Notes: generated by a model from the sequence alone, not told the origin. Shown: positions 10,876-23,324, counted from the stretch's first letter. The stretch: DNA of 64,000 nucleotides from Capitulum mitella (GCA_030062745.1 CP099839.1:26401324-26465323); one strand, 5' to 3'. Numbers and translations are program-made.

Positions 10876-13800
10876 CTGTTGACGAACGCGTTGGAGTTAC
10901 AATCGAACTACCGCGACCCAGATCAAAGTCGTTGAAGTCATGTTGCTCTCATTTCCGTGCAGTTCAAAGAAAAGGTTCTCACTGAGGGATAAAACAACAT
11001 TTTAGACGTTTTCGGTACAGAAAGAAACAAACGCCTTGTCGAAGCCATTTGTGACAACGTTGGAATAGCGGATACTTCAGATCCCCTCATTAAATCTGCA
11101 TTAACAGTCTGCCAGATCGGTCTTGCACAACAACCCATCACTACGTACCGACCAAACCACGGCGATCGATCGCGTAAAAAACACTGAGCTGGCCATAGTA
11201 TGGCTTAAACACCGCACCACCGGCGACAGCCCGGAGCGCACCTTCAGGTAGATGATGGCGTCCGTGCCGTAGCCCTCGTACGAGTTGACGATCAGGTCGC
11301 CCTGGAAGTAGCGCGCGTACAGCCGCGACAGGGGCAGACCGTACCCGTACCCTGTGGGGACGGAGGCGGCGTGAGGATCGGCTCGGGCCGCGGGCACGAC
11401 ACCGGGACGAGACGTCGCGGCGCAGCCGCCAAACCGCCGGCGGAGAGCACGGCAAGACTACGCCCCGCAGCCGGTGCTCGTGAAACGGGCGCCGGCGGGC
11501 GCTGAAGCGCGCCACTCTGGGGAGGCGTGGCCCCGCACTTTGCCCCCGACGGGCGGCAGGAACGTCGTATGACGCCGCGGCGTGTAAACAGCCGCCCGTC
11601 CAGGCCTCCAACGGCAGCTTCTCCGACACACGGCGAGCGGATCAGAATCGAGACTACGCTCTGTGATGCGTCATGGAAATGGACAAATCTAATGAACAGA
11701 CATAGCACACCCACATTCGCTTGATAATTACGCAGATATCTTGAATATCTGTACTGCAAGCCGTACCTTTCATTCTGTAAAATGGTGGAATCTGTAGTGA
11801 TAACAGTATCCTGCATTAGGTACAATTGAAGTCCGAATCACTTCATAACTACGTTTTCCTTCACGCCATTTTCTGTATAAAAAACATGCTCATTTCAAAG
11901 CATATGGCAGAGGGACATGCTGACAACATCTGTTTTGCACGAGTTCTTTATCAGACCAAAGTGCAAGTACGAAAAGAGAGCCAACAACGGAGCATTTGGC
12001 AAAATAAAATCAACTCGTGATCTCTAAAACTGCTGTTGTCTTTTCTTACCTTTCCTAAAAATTAAGTGTAATTTACTTCCCTGAAAATCGAGCCCGTCAT
12101 TCCCAACTCTAATGAAATCTGAACAGCGTTGTCTGCTGCGTTGATCATTCACAGCAATGCCGTACCCCAACACCATCCTCAGCCCCTGACGGCGACAGCC
12201 GATGGGGAGGCCCCGCTACCGCATCAGCCCACCAGGCAGCCGGTCCGACTCGGGGCGGCCGCGTCCGGCCGAGGTCACCTTCGCCAGCACTCACCGGCCA
12301 GGGGCGGCGCGTCGCCGGCCACCGACGGCTTCGGCGCCGTCGAGTACAAGTACTGGAACAGCATGTCGCTGATGCTGCGCGGCACGCCGCCGCCCTGGTC
12401 AGAGATCTGCCGGGGGGGGGGGGTGTCACACGGTGTCCTGGTCACAGATCTGCAGGCAGGTGGGTGTTACACGGTGTTCTGGCCCCAGACCTACCGGCGG
12501 GGGGTGTTACATGGTGTCCTGGTCACAGATCTGCAGGCAGTGGGGTGTCACACGGTGTCCTGGTCACAGATCTGCAGGCAGGGGGGTGTTACACGGTGCC
12601 CTGGTCACAGATCTGCCGGGGGGGGGGGGATGTCACATGGTGCCCTGGTCACAGATCTGCAGGCAGGGGGGTGTTACACGGTGTCCTGGTCACAGATCTG
12701 CCGGCGAGGGGGATGTCACATGGTGTCCTGGTCACAGATCTGCTGGTGGTGATGTTACACGCCGCCGCCCTCACATCACAGATCTGCCGACAGGAGGGGG
12801 AGGGTGATGTTACACGCCGCCGCCTCCGGTCCGGATCACCACCAGCCGCCTGTCTCAGCGCGGATCAGATGGGTCCACGCCGTTTTGGATCTCGGCTATT
12901 CCTTATTTTCCAGTCGCCAGAGCGATAAGCTACTCGTTAAAAAAAAAACTTCACTTGTCGCTACAAAACACAAGAAACAGTAAATGGAACAGAAAGATGA
13001 ACAAACTTCTCACGGCATTATCTGCTACAACGCAGCCCAAGCAGGACCCGTTCGGTTCCACCTGGAAGTTAGAGACACGTCAGCTTACGACATATCCTAC
13101 ACAGTTTGAATGCAACATACTTCGTTAGCTGACGACCACGCCCGATGGCATGTCAAGCGGCGCCCTGCCCAATAATTTCATCAACAATCGACCTATACCT
13201 GACCTTTAGTCGACCGACTATGCTGACGCAACGCGGTTATTCCTGCCGTAGCACGGCCAGCCATCTAGCCTATTTTGGGCTGCTCAGAATCTTCAGAAGC
13301 CCGCCGGCCTAGAGCTGGCACCGAGGCTTCCCCAAGCCGGCTGACGTCCGGCGTTTTGCCGCGGTCAGCGACGGGGCTGCCAATCGCCCCCAACACGGCG
13401 ACCACTCGCTGCCGAGGCTCGTCCGAGGGAGAGACGGGCCGCGCGGTCACCATAGCAACGCCGTGATTTACGAAGCGTGACGGCTGCTCAATGGACACCA
13501 GACGAATCACCCAACACCGCTCGGAATGCGCACGGCCAACGCCAATCGGGCAGAACAAAGCATGCGGATAAACCAACTAAATGGTTTTTGCCCAACAGAA
13601 TGTCCGGCGCCTGTGCTTCTGCTGTCCTTGCACCGTACGCACACTCATGCACACGTGTTTATGCAGCCCTTGCACCACACGCACATCTGATGCGCCCCAC
13701 GTGCAAAAAAGGTTCCGCGTTTAAGCGTACCAGCATGGCCCAGCAAATCGCGCGGGAACTGGCGATTGGATGGCTACATACGTGACGTGCTGACTAAAAA

Positions 13801-16800
13801 AAGGCAACGCAATTCGCCTTCGACGGTCCAATCTGGGTACAATGAGTAGCAAGTAGTGCCCAACAGTGTGCTTCTTGGCGATGTGTATATCACAAAACCA
13901 AGCATGTTTACTTATCGGCTCGCCAAAGGAGCTTTTTCCCCGTGCAGAGGGATGCCAGAATCCAAACACCGTTTTTGCGGCGGCAGACCAATGCGTCACA
14001 GTGCAACAAAAAACACGGCACGCCACCGAAGACCGACAACAGTTGCCGCCCCGGCCCCTCCCGGCTCCAGACAGCAGAGCGCGGCACGCTCCCCACATCA
14101 AACGCAAGGCCAGCCAGTCAGCAGGGGAGCCACGGGCCGGCCGCGGCCGGACGAGGCCGCACAGGTGACTCGAGCCGGCGCTGCGGACGCCTGGCAACAG
14201 TCGGCAGCAGCGACGGCGGCCAGCCGTGCAGTAGCCGGTTCGTCACACGACCGCCTTCAACGCCCGAAAGAAGCCTAGTGACCAGCACCGCTGTCAGCGA
14301 CTGACCCGGATCCAACAAACACTCGGACGGGGCCAATTCGATGTGGGTGTATCGAGTGCCCTGTGCTGGCGATAAAACCGGGCTCCGTCCTTTCCGGATT
14401 AGTTGCAAAGAGCCAAAACTTCCACGGCGGTCTATAACGCAACGAAGAGACGCACTAGCTCTCAGGTGTCATTAGTTGCCTGGCAGACAAAGTCATTCAA
14501 AGCCAACAGAGCGAGTTATCAAAACTTCACAGACTCTGGGAGAGTTACTGCCGTATGTTCTGGCGCGCCGTAAATTTAAGGGCGCGTCGGAAGACGCGAA
14601 TAACTTTCAGCACTGCCAACAATGCGGTCTCTGATACACCAGTCGAGTCGGGAACCAGCAGCTGCGTTCATCATACGCCCCACTTGAACAGTGCCGACAA
14701 GGTTTGTGCCGCCAGTGCCAATGTGTTAGACGTTCCCACTTACGCCGTGTCTCCGCCCAAGGTCACCGAAGCCGGTGGACACGATGACGGGGCATGTTTA
14801 CCAATGAACCGGAGAGTGTCGCGCAGTTCTTTAGAAAAACTGATCCGTTCACCGGGTTCGGCAGAGTAAACAACATACGTCGGCGCGCCTCTGCCAGCGG
14901 CGTGTCAAGGTCATTGGGGCCGTCCGTGAGGCGAAAACTATCTCTGTAACACGATTTCAGTGCCTTCTCATTACAAGTGCATTTTTCATATGAAGGGCAA
15001 GCAAAACTAAAGAATCAAACGCGTGGAACGAAAATCCAAGCCCACGGCAGAGAACTCCGAAAATCGGGACAGACATACCAAGCCCAAGACGCAGAGCCAC
15101 GCAATGACAAAAAAGCTGCCATAGGGCTAACGCGATCTCGCTTTGAACCATACACGGCAACTCAAACTACCTCTTCTGATCCAAAAAACGTGCCACACCA
15201 AACACGCCTGCCATTTTTCTCAGAAGGAATATTCATTCACGCCCACTGGACTCGTCGTTTTTGCTAAGCACGGCTCACAGCCAAAAACCCCGGTCCGACA
15301 ACCATGTGACCCAACTGCGGAAAAATTCGCCGCTGCCAATGCGCCAAACAAAACGGGCCGGCTGTTATCCTGACACGGCATTTACCGCTGCGTTTCCGGA
15401 CGTAAATATTTCACCGCGCCGGCCAACACCACGTTACCGGCGCGGAATTCGGCCGACCTCGGCGGTGACCTGTCCGACCAACAAAGCGGACCATCGACCA
15501 CAGCCTGACGGCCGGCCAGCCGTGGGGGCGGCCCCTCCTGCTAGCCACGCAGCGCCGCCCTCGGCGGGCCTCCCGAGCCCCCGAGCCGGCGCCGGGGCCT
15601 CACCTTGATCGTGAGGTCCTCCTGGCCGTTGACCACGAGCAGGCTGATGGGCGGAAAGTCGGACGTGTCCGGGTAGTGCTCCACCACGGCGCGCATGGCG
15701 TTCTTCAGCAGCTCGAATAGGATGTGGTACAGATGCGACGGCACGTACACCAGCTGGATGGACGCGCCCTTGGCGGCTGGACGCACACAGACGCGCAGTG
15801 TCACCACCCCAACGAACACCACCGGGGCTACCGCGGCCGGGCCCGAGCCCCCTTCACACGGCCAGACGGGCACACGGAGCCCTAATCCCACAGTCTACAC
15901 CCCGGACACAAGACATCCCGAGAGTCTACCCGACAGAGGTGCGGACAAACGAAGGACGACGAGCAGAGCCCGCATGCAACAGGACACGGAGCAGGCTGGA
16001 CGACCGCCGCATGCGCCTCCCCATGAGCGTGCCCAGGCCGGCAACAGACACGCTGCTTATAGCGCGGGAAGGGCTGCCATCTCCCAGATCACGGAGATGG
16101 CGGTCCTCACAGACACAACGGAGCTGAAGGAAGTCATGGACGCCAAGCCCGGCGCCCGTGCCCGTCCCGTCTGCGTTCGACCCATTCGTCCGCCTACTCA
16201 ATTGTCCGTTGTCTTTACCGTCTGCACTGTGTGACGTTTCATTTCACTTCCTGATCCGTCGCTTTCAAGTCTCATATAGGAAGTGGCCATGCCTCCTTAT
16301 GGCCAACGTCATATACGAGCCCCCGTGCGCCATGGCCAACCGTTCTGCATGTGACCCTATGACAAACTAACGAAAAAAAAAACGGAAACCGCCATCCCCG
16401 GCTGGGCCACGCGGGGCCCCGCAGGCCCCTGCAGCGCGGCCAGACCGGGTCCACGGCGTCGGTGTCGCGGCGAGCCAGACGGCGGCCCAGCGGGTCCCAC
16501 TCACCATCACCGCTGGCCTGCTGGCCGGCCGCCACGGCTGTCCGCCGGCCGACACACATGGAAGACCAGCACCACGGTTAGACGGACAGCGTGCGGCCCG
16601 ACGACTGCGCTCGGCGGCGCGGCGCGTCGCGACCACCGCCACCGCCCGGGGCGACGCGTCCCGGGCGCCAGTTCTCAAAAACTACAGTCCGAATGTGTGC
16701 TTCTGCGAGAGCGCGTCGGTGGACGACTTTCACGTTCGGGTCTACGCGGCTGCGATCTCATCAATTTTGAGTCACCCATGCATTCTAGATTCGTTCTAGG

Positions 16801-19800
16801 AAGTGTTAGCTCTGCAACGGTATGCCTGGCTACATAAACGACTGAGGAAACGACTGTTTTCAGGAAATACTGGACGTCGCATGCCGTCTGAATACAAAGT
16901 GAGGCATGCAAACAGAATTTCCAGGAACGGATCATCATACATGCTGTTCATATGGTATTCCCGTTACGTAGCACGGCACATATTTCGAACAGTTACGGAG
17001 ACGCCTCGACATCCACAACTCCTAACGCTGAACGCTGCACCGTTTAGATACGGAAAAGCGAACCTCGCGAACACGCAGGTCAAAGGCAAACACTCGATGC
17101 CAGCACACCATCGCACAGCCACGACAGAAACTGATGCGCACACGAGCGGGAGTCGGTCTGCGCCGGCGTGATCGCCCTCACTCACCGTTCACCTCAGAGA
17201 TTCGCAGCTCAGGCGAGGCCAGGTAGTAGCGGTCGCAGAGGAAGCGGGCGTTGGCCGCGGCGTCCTCGATCACGTTCACGACCTTGCAGTACGGGTCGAT
17301 GCAGCCCACCTGTTCCGGATTCTTGTTCCCCTGCTTGCCGAACAGCAGGGCTGGGAATGGACGGCGGCGCTCGGTGAACCTTCTCTTCTTCACGCGGACG
17401 GAAGGGTCAATGAGTCGAAACACGGCTGCCCCTGGATCTAACCGACGGACAGTGAGCTGAGACTGAGACGAGAAGCGGTACAGCATTGCGCGATTACTGT
17501 TTTCAATGTCAAATATTCCCAATTAATCAGAACAATAATTCGTTTCGAGGTAAGAAACGCATCTTACAATCACATTATCATCTAGTGTATCTACGTAAAC
17601 ACCCAAAGAAGACTTACTGTGTTGATTAATCAACATTCGAATGCTGATGCGGCTCATGTAAAATCGGTCTAAGAAGTACTGAATATTATTTTCGGTGGAT
17701 GTATCTACTCTGACACTTTGCTTCATCTCAATAACACCTTCAGCCATTGTCTGCACCACACTACTGTGGCGATTCCGGATCTTGACAAGTGTCTCGCAAA
17801 AACTGAAAAAAAAACAAGTCGGCGTCACTGTAAATGCACTCATTCGATCATCGCATAAAAATCGATGTAATGAAACACACGCTGAGCAAGGTGTACAGTA
17901 CACAACTTTGCACAATGTACATGAACTAGCAAAAACGAAGGCAGGCTACCACATAAGCGGTCATTCTCCAGGTCAACGGAAATCTTACTCGTTCAGTACG
18001 ACGGGAGTTGCTGGGTCTATCTTATCAAAGATCAGAATCTCCTTGAGGCTCTGCAGGTACCAGTCGGTCACCATGCGACAGGAGGGCTGCTGCAGCAGCG
18101 AGTCTGGCAACAGCTGGATCTCGCGCATGATGTTGGCCAGACGCACGGGCACCTCTTGTCGCAGGAACAAGAAACTCTGCTGCTCGGTGGCCGTCCGCCC
18201 TGTGGCACACGAGGTCAAATGCCCAGACCAGCATCTCTGTCGTACCCGGCGCCATTCCGAATTACATTTACGAAAAAGAAAACGCACATGTTCATGCATA
18301 CTCTTAGCATTTATGTCACGAACGGATCGCATGTACAACCTCTGACTTACAGGCGGTAAAATACATTAGAGTAACTTTTGGCTCGACACCATCCATCTGA
18401 TGCTTATCTCATTAGTCATAAATTCTTTCTCACTGGAACATTCGTTTTCCTGTGCCACTTGCAAAAAAAAAATCATCTTTTTCCACTGCGCTGGTAATGA
18501 ACACAGGATATCTTGCCAAAGGCCAGTGGTGGTTGTGCAGCCTCAGCGTGCACAAAAAGTGCCTCGAAAACAAAACTGATTTTTTTCACTATGCATTGTC
18601 AATATAACAACAAGCCTGTGACAACCCAACAAAACAGTTTCAGGTTCACTTCCATTTATCAGCAAAAGTGGTGTACCCTAGAACGATCGACATCAGCCAT
18701 CTGACTCGGCTATGTTGATGGCCAAAAATCTGCATTAACCTTATTATGATGTTCAACTTCTTCTCTGGATAGCTGGTGGAGCTGGCATAAACCAGGACAT
18801 CGTGTCCATTTTGTAAACATCTCACACACCGGTTACCTTCCTCCAGATCAAAGAAGATTCCAGACTCAAATCTGATGCATCCACTTTTGCAACTGTACCT
18901 TTGAGGCATTCCTCAAAACAAGGGTAATGAAGCATTAAAATGGCCAAAAGCCTTCAACTGTCATGCAAGACAAGGTCAGACTAGCTTATGATTATAATTT
19001 TCCTTAACCCGCGCCCGACTGACAGTCGGCGCCAACCACGCACGACTGGGGGGCTGACCACCCCCCTCTAACTCACGGACGGGTGGTCGCACGATAACAA
19101 AAACACACCGTCGGAAAGCTCGAGACAAGCAGAGCTCGGAACTGGTCTCATTTTTTGTTTTGGATAATATGTGCGCCATTTACGCCCTACATATGTTTTC
19201 CCACCGCCGACTGCATGAAACCGAGTATCGGCCCGGATCTCAAGGGCCGTGACTAAAAAAGTCGAGGTACAGACACCAATGATCACGTAAAAGTCCGCAC
19301 ATGCCGGTGCACGCCTAGTTTCTCTTATTTCTTTAATATATATACGACAAAATGTTGAGTTAAAGACACGGTGATTTTCGCGCTGACTGCAGGCGAGCGC
19401 CGGAGACGAACGCGGTATGGAATTGAAGGGAACGAATTTTAACGTTTCTTTATTTTCATGATAGAGGCCTTTCCATGTGAAGTTTCTTAATCTTACGGGT
19501 TCTCGTAGCGATTTCTCTGCTTAAATGCTTAAACTTGGGAGAAAACTCATTAGCTATCAATTTGGAAAAAATCTATTACTTATCAATCTAGACGATGGGC
19601 GGAGCTTTATTCGCGAATCTGTTTATTTTCAAACTATGCGATTTTTGGAACCTTTTGAACCTCTTGGTATTAATCGCAACTGTGTAAGCTAGTTCTGCCA
19701 TTTCCTACCCGTTCTGAGTAATTTGTTGCCGATTTTGACGGCGGTGCATTTTGGCTCATAACAATTATTCGTTACGAAACCTAAGGTCAACGGCTGGAAG

Positions 19801-20599
19801 TCATTGATGCTTTATCCACTGACGGTAAATGGCTGTCTGCATCACCCCGCACTAGAAATCTTATAAAAAATCCCGTGGAATTCTGAAAAACGACGACATA
19901 CCTTAAAAATGGAGTTGATCTAAGGTCAATGATCCGGAAAATTCTGAAAAATCTGGGACAGCACATCTGTTGCATCTATCAAGATCTCTAATCCCTGAAA
20001 GTTTTATTGTGATACCGTGTTTTCCGAAAAAAGTTACGGAGAGCTAAACTTCTGGACATAAGCCCACTTGACGTGATCTAGGTCGGACACCTGACTTGAC
20101 CTGAGTTCAAAATTTTGGCACAAGGTGCAAAAATGATCGAGCAAAAAGTACACATAGTTTCGCGGCGCTGTGTTCGTTCGTTCTCTCACAATCCTGGAAA
20201 ACTTCACGAGGGGTAGTCAACCCCCAGTCAGGGGCAGGTTAAACTATATCTGAGCCCAAATACACTGCCTTATTGGCTCAAGGAAAACTAAGAAAAATGG
20301 TAAAAAAAAAACGCAAAAAATCAGCACGTCTGATGAAACAATGAACAAAACTAATTTGTCCTGGTTTCTGATTGAAATTATTCCATTTTTTCCAGAAACA
20401 GTTTTGCAGGATCAAATGTGAAACAGGCCATCATATACCAGACTTAAGACAGCATTTTGCTCCCTATACTCCATAGCTGAGACATTTTTCTTTCTTTCTT
20501 TCATAGTCTTTTCAATGGCCCTGGAGCTTGACATGTGGGAGGAGTGAGGCCACCAGGTTCTTGGGTTTTTTTTCTCTTGAGTGCTACAAAGGTTTACAT

Positions 20600-20645
<46 letters not shown>

Positions 20646-22310
20646 TATATATTCATATTCTACATATATGCATGTTCTACATGGTACAGCACAACATAAT
20701 AGAGCATCCTACCTTATATATGTATTATATTGTAATGCAATATAAAGTACAATTAACCATACTGGCATATTTTACATGTCTGACATTATGTTAGGTACAA
20801 TACATCATACATATAATGATGTAGTCAACTCTGTGAAATCATGTGTAGCATGCGATGGTGGCGCCACCGGTGGCCACCTTCAAACTACAATAGGGTCCGC
20901 CCGTTAGTACAACTAAGACTTGGACTCCACTATATCTATTACACAAGACGCCGGTCCAACGGTTCACTTCTTTCGAAGTCGAAATGCCCTTTATTACTGG
21001 TTCGCCGATGTGCAAAACGGATTAAGACTAACGACAATTTCATTTCCCGCGGTCTGCTCTGTGACTGAAGTACGACCGGGCTGAACTGTGTTGAACTGAA
21101 CTGAACTGAACTGAGCAGACTTCCTGAGTTGTTTCCTGACGGCCGTAAGAGGTCCCGCACGCTCCAGAACTTACCCATTCATACTGCGCTCGAATTAAGC
21201 CTATTTATCTACAGTAAAACGGACGACGAGTGGTGCAATAATTGAGCCAATATTACCCCACGACGCTGGTCTCCACCTATTATAACCGAAAACGAACAGC
21301 AGATTCTGATTCCCCGGATGGATCACCCCGACTTAGGCTCAGAAGCCACACCACCTAGCTATTGCAAGGAAAGATAAAGAGGTCTCTTCTCACATCAAAA
21401 CTTTTTTCAAAGTAAAGCATCAGCCCAGCCGAAGCTGGATCTAGCACATAACGGGAATGTTCCGCCTTTGTCGTCTTTGCAGTACTGATTACGTTGGTCT
21501 CAGGAATTAAAATGACTGTTGTTTGCTTACATTTTTGGAGGTTTCACTTTCACTCCTCCTCAGAAATATCAGGAGCATGAGAAATGTGATTATCCTACAA
21601 GCTATGTATTTAAAATGGGCGCCGAATGACCTTGTAGTCGGTGCGCCCCTAAACCCCAATAACCAACCATGTATTTAAAAGTTCCAACATCACTCATCCA
21701 TCATGATGCAGAACAGATATTTTAAGATCATTTCGTGGCGAGCGTTTGCAGTCACTTCGTCAAGAAACAGTTGATGACAGTATTCAGGTGAACAGGACAC
21801 AAGTTAAGTTTGCAGACATTGTTCCGAAACTCGGCATATGTTCACCTCTTATACATCCTTAACATTTTAAGTATTTTACCAAACCTTCCCAACCATGGGA
21901 TGGACATGCTTGTTTTGAGGAGTCAAGGGGATAAAATAAACGGAAACCAAACTGAATATCGAAAAAGCTCCACCCTATATCAACTCCTCCGATGTTACTA
22001 CATCGCCTGCACGGACGACATGAACGAGTCTATACCGTATCCATTTCAGTTCACCACCTGCCACTAGTGGTGCCACCGTCACGCACGACAAGCGGCTATG
22101 TCGAGTTGACGCCTGTCCGTACATTACCGAATGTGTCAAGTTCGCCATCAGGAAACAGTAAACTGTATGAACAGAAACAAGAAAACACCCGGAAAACATA
22201 ACATACTTACCAAAATCAATGAACTGCTTGATGGACAGTGGAGAAGGGTTGAAGCCAGAGTAATAGTCCAGCATTTGTTTCACATTTCTGAGACATCTAG
22301 ACAGCTTCAT
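10708..22310 (-). CDS. Pdk: Pyruvate dehydrogenase (acetyl-transferring) kinase, complete coding region
   Basis: Mitochondrial-matrix kinase that phosphorylates and inactivates the E1-alpha subunit of the pyruvate dehydrogenase complex. Exons on -: 22310-22211, 18199-17989, 17802-17618, 17350-17186, 15776-15604, 12406-12295, 11351-11242, 10875-10708. All eight join in phase at GT-AG sites and give 407 residues, the family's usual length (vertebrate PDKs about 400-435). Landmarks: [12 protein letters not shown] near residue 25; the regulatory helical domain with FLRQE.PVRLAN, RNRH..VV.TMA.G and [20 protein letters not shown]; then a GHKL ATPase domain with N-box ELLKNAMR (Asn about 246), G1 DQGGG (281-285), G2 GYGYG (316-320) and the conserved Asp-Trp (381-382). 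These ATP-binding residues are intact, so it should be active. The C-terminus is short and Gly/Asn-rich. Four-kb intron 1 hosts mobile elements. It resembles PDK3/PDK1 about equally; no isoform is assigned. Confidence 0.95.
11242..11351 (-). CDS. Pdk: PDK exon 7: G2 box
   Basis: Acceptor CCCCACAG, donor GTGCGC. Encodes [19 protein letters not shown] and [12 protein letters not shown], the ATP-lid end of the GHKL domain. Confidence 0.95.
12295..12406 (-). CDS. Pdk: PDK exon 6: G1 box
   Basis: Acceptor GGCAG, donor GTGAGT. Encodes [25 protein letters not shown] and DAPPLA. Its acceptor borders, and is the apparent source of, the minisatellite at 12407-12830. Confidence 0.95.
12407..12830. repeat. 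Minisatellite derived from the PDK exon 6 splice acceptor
   Basis: About eight imperfect units of 40-50 bp lie in intron 5, directly upstream (on -) of exon 6. On + each unit reads roughly CCTGGTCACAGATCTGC, then a G-rich stretch, then TGTTACACGGTG. On - that is TGCAG|ATCTGTGACCAGG, almost the true junction GGCAG|ATCTCTGACCAGG. The last units are diverged (GCCGCCGCC in place of the usual spacer). Confidence 0.85.
12831..15603 (-). other. Pdk: PDK intron 5, remaining part
   Basis: Mixed composition with GC-rich patches (about 13270-13460, 14040-14240, 15400-15600). Open frames here show no recognised domain. No repeat boundaries were seen. Confidence 0.5.
15604..15776 (-). CDS. Pdk: PDK exon 5: N-box of the ATPase domain
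   Basis: Acceptor GCGTCCAG, donor GTGAGG. Encodes [20 protein letters not shown] with the ATP/Mg-binding Asn, and ends NGQEDLTIK in phase 0. Confidence 0.95.
15777..17185 (-). other. Pdk: PDK intron 4
   Basis: Contains a GC-rich patch at about 16390-16670. Exons 4 and 5 join perfectly across this intron, so the open frames in the patch are not needed for PDK. Confidence 0.5.
17186..17350 (-). CDS. Pdk: PDK exon 4
   Basis: Acceptor TTCCCAG, donor GTGAGT. Encodes [20 protein letters not shown] and [14 protein letters not shown], the link into the GHKL domain. Confidence 0.93.
17618..17802 (-). CDS. Pdk: PDK exon 3: regulatory domain, second part
   Basis: Preceded by a long polypyrimidine tract and CAG; donor GTAAGT. 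Encodes [23 protein letters not shown] and [20 protein letters not shown], the most conserved stretch outside the ATPase domain. Confidence 0.95.
17989..18199 (-). CDS. Pdk: PDK exon 2: regulatory domain, first part
   Basis: Acceptor GCCACAG, donor GTAAGA. Encodes [33 protein letters not shown] and WYLQSL, the start of the helical domain that contacts the lipoyl domain of E2. Confidence 0.95.
19004..20242 (+). mobile_element. TTAA family-1 non-autonomous element, copy A (full length)
   Basis: Begins TTAACCCGCGCCCGACTG and ends CAGTCAGGGGCAGGTTAA, an imperfect terminal inverted repeat with TTAA at both ends. TTAA target sites and CCC/GGG ends are typical of the piggyBac superfamily. At 1.24 kb with no open frame it would be non-autonomous. 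The interior has AGGTCA-type half-sites near its 3' end (around 20070-20110). Confidence 0.75.
20604..20642. repeat. (TA)n microsatellite
   Basis: Uninterrupted TA dinucleotides followed by degenerate ATTCATAT units. Confidence 0.9.
21604..21680 (+). mobile_element. 53-bp hairpin retroposon-like insertion with 12-bp target duplication (copy 1)
   Basis: ATGTATTTAAAA occurs at 21604-21615 and again at 21669-21680. Between them lie 53 bp starting TGGGCGCCGAATGACC and ending CCCCAATAACCAACC. The inner GGGCGC...GCGCCC can form a hairpin. The second copy at 52311-52399 starts at the same base and has a longer AACC tail. Confidence 0.75.
22211..22310 (-). CDS. Pdk: PDK exon 1: start codon and N-terminal helix
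   Basis: ATG at 22310-22308; encodes [10 protein letters not shown] through [11 protein letters not shown], then donor GTAAGT. The basic start fits a mitochondrial targeting signal, and the LSIKQF.DFG block is diagnostic of the family. Confidence 0.9.
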
Positions 22311-22874
22311 TCTTGCTATCTCAGCCTAACAGACGCTGTAGTAGGCAATCTACAAGAAGAAATGAGCCGATATCACCAACTTCGCACACCAACGGTACGC
22401 CTTCTCCCACATCCAGACGACGCCCACCTCCCTCCAAAGCGCGGACGAAACTGGATTCAGCTGACTTGCACCGACCTCGAAACCCGCATCGAAAGTCAAA
22501 GTAGCTCCGTCCTTGTTCTGTCCAGCTCTATTCATTCTCATCCTCTTCCTCATTTCGCGGCCGCATTTCCTCGAAATTTTGTAGCATTGTGGCGAACTTT
22601 GATGCGATTTCTTTACAGCTATAATTTGCTGTATATTTTTTCCTGAAATCAACTACGAATTGAAATTCGAATTTTTGGTTGTTTGGTAGACCTCACAGCA
22701 GTGGGCAGCAACGCAAATTTTATAACAAAGGTGAAGGTTGAGAAAAGTTACCAATATAATTGGCGAAAAATCGCCGAGATGGTGGTTTTTAGGATAACCC
22801 AAGGGTAGCCTGAGGCGGGTTAAATTTGTACTGGCGATTGACGATAAAATGGACAGAAGAGAGTCGATATCTAG
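22311..22874. other. Upstream flank of PDK
   Basis: Should contain the PDK 5' untranslated region and promoter. No TATA box or other core element could be defended. No coding sequence was recognised. Confidence 0.4.
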
Positions 22875-23121
22875 ATGCAGTGGCATAGTCAGGATTTTTC
22901 CGGGGGGTCCCAGAGGATGAGGGGGGCCCCAACGCTGAGGGGCCCCTTGAACACTACGGGGGGCCCATGGCCAGGGGTGTCGTTTTGTGTACATGATTTC
23001 AGGGGGGGGGGGTGGATCAAGGGGCCTCACAACCTAACCTCCCACCAAATGTCAATTTCTCAAAGGATTTAGGGCACTTTGTTTTGATCGACGGAAGTTG
23101 ATGTAAAAAAAAGGATTTACG

Positions 23122-23163
<42 letters not shown>

Positions 23164-23278
23164 ACAAACCAAAATCTTCCATAAATCCTTTTTTTACATC
23201 AACTTCCGTCGGTCAAAACAAAGTGCCGTAAATCCTTTCAGAAACTCACATTTGGTGGGAAGTTCGGCTGTGAGGCCC

Positions 23279-23324
<46 letters not shown>

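Larger units (their letters stand above)
18200..22210 (-). other. Pdk: PDK intron 1
   Basis: Four-kb intron that hosts a TTAA-flanked element (19004-20242), a TA microsatellite (20604-20642), a short GAACT run near 21088-21115 and a 53-bp hairpin insertion (21604-21680). No other coding signal was recognised. Confidence 0.6.

Noticed and set aside
10390-10935. 181-residue + open frame
   Set aside because: Overlaps PDK exon 8 on the other strand; Arg/Ala-rich low-complexity text.
12129-12928. Overlapping + open frames of 124-207 residues
   Set aside because: They run through the minisatellite and exon 6 in the wrong strand; the repeated peptide is a product of the repeat unit.
16272-16678. 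GC-rich - open frames in PDK intron 4 as an extra exon
   Set aside because: Exons 4 and 5 join in phase and align without a gap to PDK proteins, and the frame shows no PDK or other domain.
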